5,788 nt of DNA from an uncultured bacterium (GTDB lineage Bacteria > Patescibacteriota > Microgenomatia > UBA1400 > PJMF01), in assembly GCA_903959355.1 (NCBI GenBank), contig CAJBWJ010000075.1, positions 1-5,788 on the forward strand. Reading direction: 5' to 3'. A program made the position numbers and the translations under genes. This document shows positions 5,673-5,788 of this stretch, piece after piece. The notes under the pieces were generated by a model. That model was given only the letters and a program-made list of their open reading frames with translations. It ran no database searches and was not told the DNA's origin. The first letter of the stretch is position 1. Each line of letters begins with the position of its first letter.

Positions 5673-5788
5673 ATGTTAGCAAAAAAACAGCCGCTTGTCT
5701 TATTTGCTTTGTCTATTTATAATCCATGCCATCGTGTCTATTGCTACTTCGACTGTGGCGGCGGGTTCCGTCATTGTCCACGTCGTAA
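5673..5788 (+). CDS. Possible start of a divergent secreted-protein gene, cut by the window edge, with a frame conflict
   Basis: An ATG at 5673 opens a frame that stays open to the right edge and begins MLAKKQPLVLFALSI, but it then becomes Cys-, His- and Arg-rich (from about residue 18), which is a poor signal peptide. The neighbouring frame, open from 5680, encodes KNSR, then a hydrophobic run LSYLLCLFIIHAIVSIA, then TSTVAA and GSVIV. Those are the n-, h- and c-regions and a cleavage-like site of a signal peptide. The frames would join if the A7 run at 5681-5687 were read as A6, giving MLAKNSR before the hydrophobic run. A TTG at 5695 could start the second frame without any shift, but the N-terminus would then lack its positive charge. 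Only about 38 codons are visible and no family is recognisable. The opposite strand is also open here to a stop at 5700, so the assignment is weak. Confidence 0.28.
   Translation, partial: MLAKKQPLVLFALSIYNPCHRVYCYFDCGGGFRHCPRR
5695..5723 (+). promoter_or_regulatory. Possible sigma70-like promoter near the right edge
   Basis: TTGTCT (5695-5700, four of six matches to TTGACA), then 17 bases, then a perfect TATAAT (5718-5723). Transcription would start at about 5730, exactly where the sequence becomes GC-richer, which would fit a structured RNA extending past the window. I could not match the 59 visible bases to a tRNA, rRNA or any RNA class I know. The element conflicts with the coding interpretation of the same bases, so one of the two calls is wrong. 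Confidence 0.25.

Noticed and set aside
5681..5700. Hairpin terminator at the A7 run and following CAGCCGCTTG
   Set aside because: The minus strand shows a T7 run near a GC-rich patch, but that patch does not form a stem: only two or three pairs are possible and the centre mismatches.
5700..5788. Minus-strand 3' end of an upstream gene, open from the right edge to a TAA at 5702-5700
   Set aside because: The 28 visible residues look protein-like but match no family I know. It competes with the plus-strand signal-peptide reading, and the piece is too short to decide. The adjacent minus frame contains DVDNDG, recalling a dockerin or calcium loop, but loses the pattern after six residues.
5726..5788. 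Tiny 20-codon ORF from ATG 5726 to the final TAA
   Set aside because: The ATG is only three bases after the TATAAT, there is no ribosome site, and the peptide looks random.
1..5788. CRISPR array, insertion sequence, toxin-antitoxin pair or phage-defence system
   Set aside because: No regularly spaced repeats, transposase, terminal inverted repeats or defence-type domains were found on either strand.

Overview
This is an AT-rich bacterial stretch (about 38-40% GC by eye) with five well-supported genes, all ordinary by family, and an unresolved right edge. On the plus strand are the 3' part of ftsH, a small two-helix potassium channel, a free-standing 5'-3' exonuclease and a GT4-type glycosyltransferase. 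On the minus strand, meeting the glycosyltransferase tail to tail, is a membrane-anchored or secreted GH39-like glycoside hydrolase. No tRNA, rRNA, CRISPR array or mobile element was found.

Organism (inference only): the gene content, the exonuclease without a polymerase domain and the lack of recognisable Shine-Dalgarno sites suggest a small-genome lineage such as Candidate Phyla Radiation / Patescibacteria. No marker here proves it. The stops used are TAA and TGA, Trp is encoded by TGG, and nothing requires recoding.

Layout: bases 1-1613 encode FtsH without its N-terminus, because the frame runs off the left edge. The channel gene starts at a GTG eight bases after the ftsH stop. A good -35/-10 pair lies in the last codons of ftsH, placed so that transcription would begin at or next to that GTG. 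After 58 bases comes the exonuclease, whose start lies seven bases from an extended -10 embedded in a perfect 10-bp inverted repeat. Sixteen bases later comes the glycosyltransferase. Its stop and that of the hydrolase are two bases apart, so there is no intergenic room for a terminator. The last ~115 bases sit upstream of the hydrolase and rise to about 56% GC. They may hold the start of a divergent secreted-protein gene with a reading-frame slip at an A7 run, or a promoter with an RNA, or the tail of a minus-strand gene. The sequence does not decide.

Functionally the window joins membrane proteolysis and ion transport (FtsH, K+ channel), DNA repair and replication (exonuclease) and surface glycan chemistry (glycosyltransferase, hydrolase). 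I see no new multi-gene system. The most interesting signals are the repeated -10-next-to-start arrangement with no Shine-Dalgarno, the Leu in place of the FtsH pore-loop Phe, and the A7 frame conflict at the right edge.
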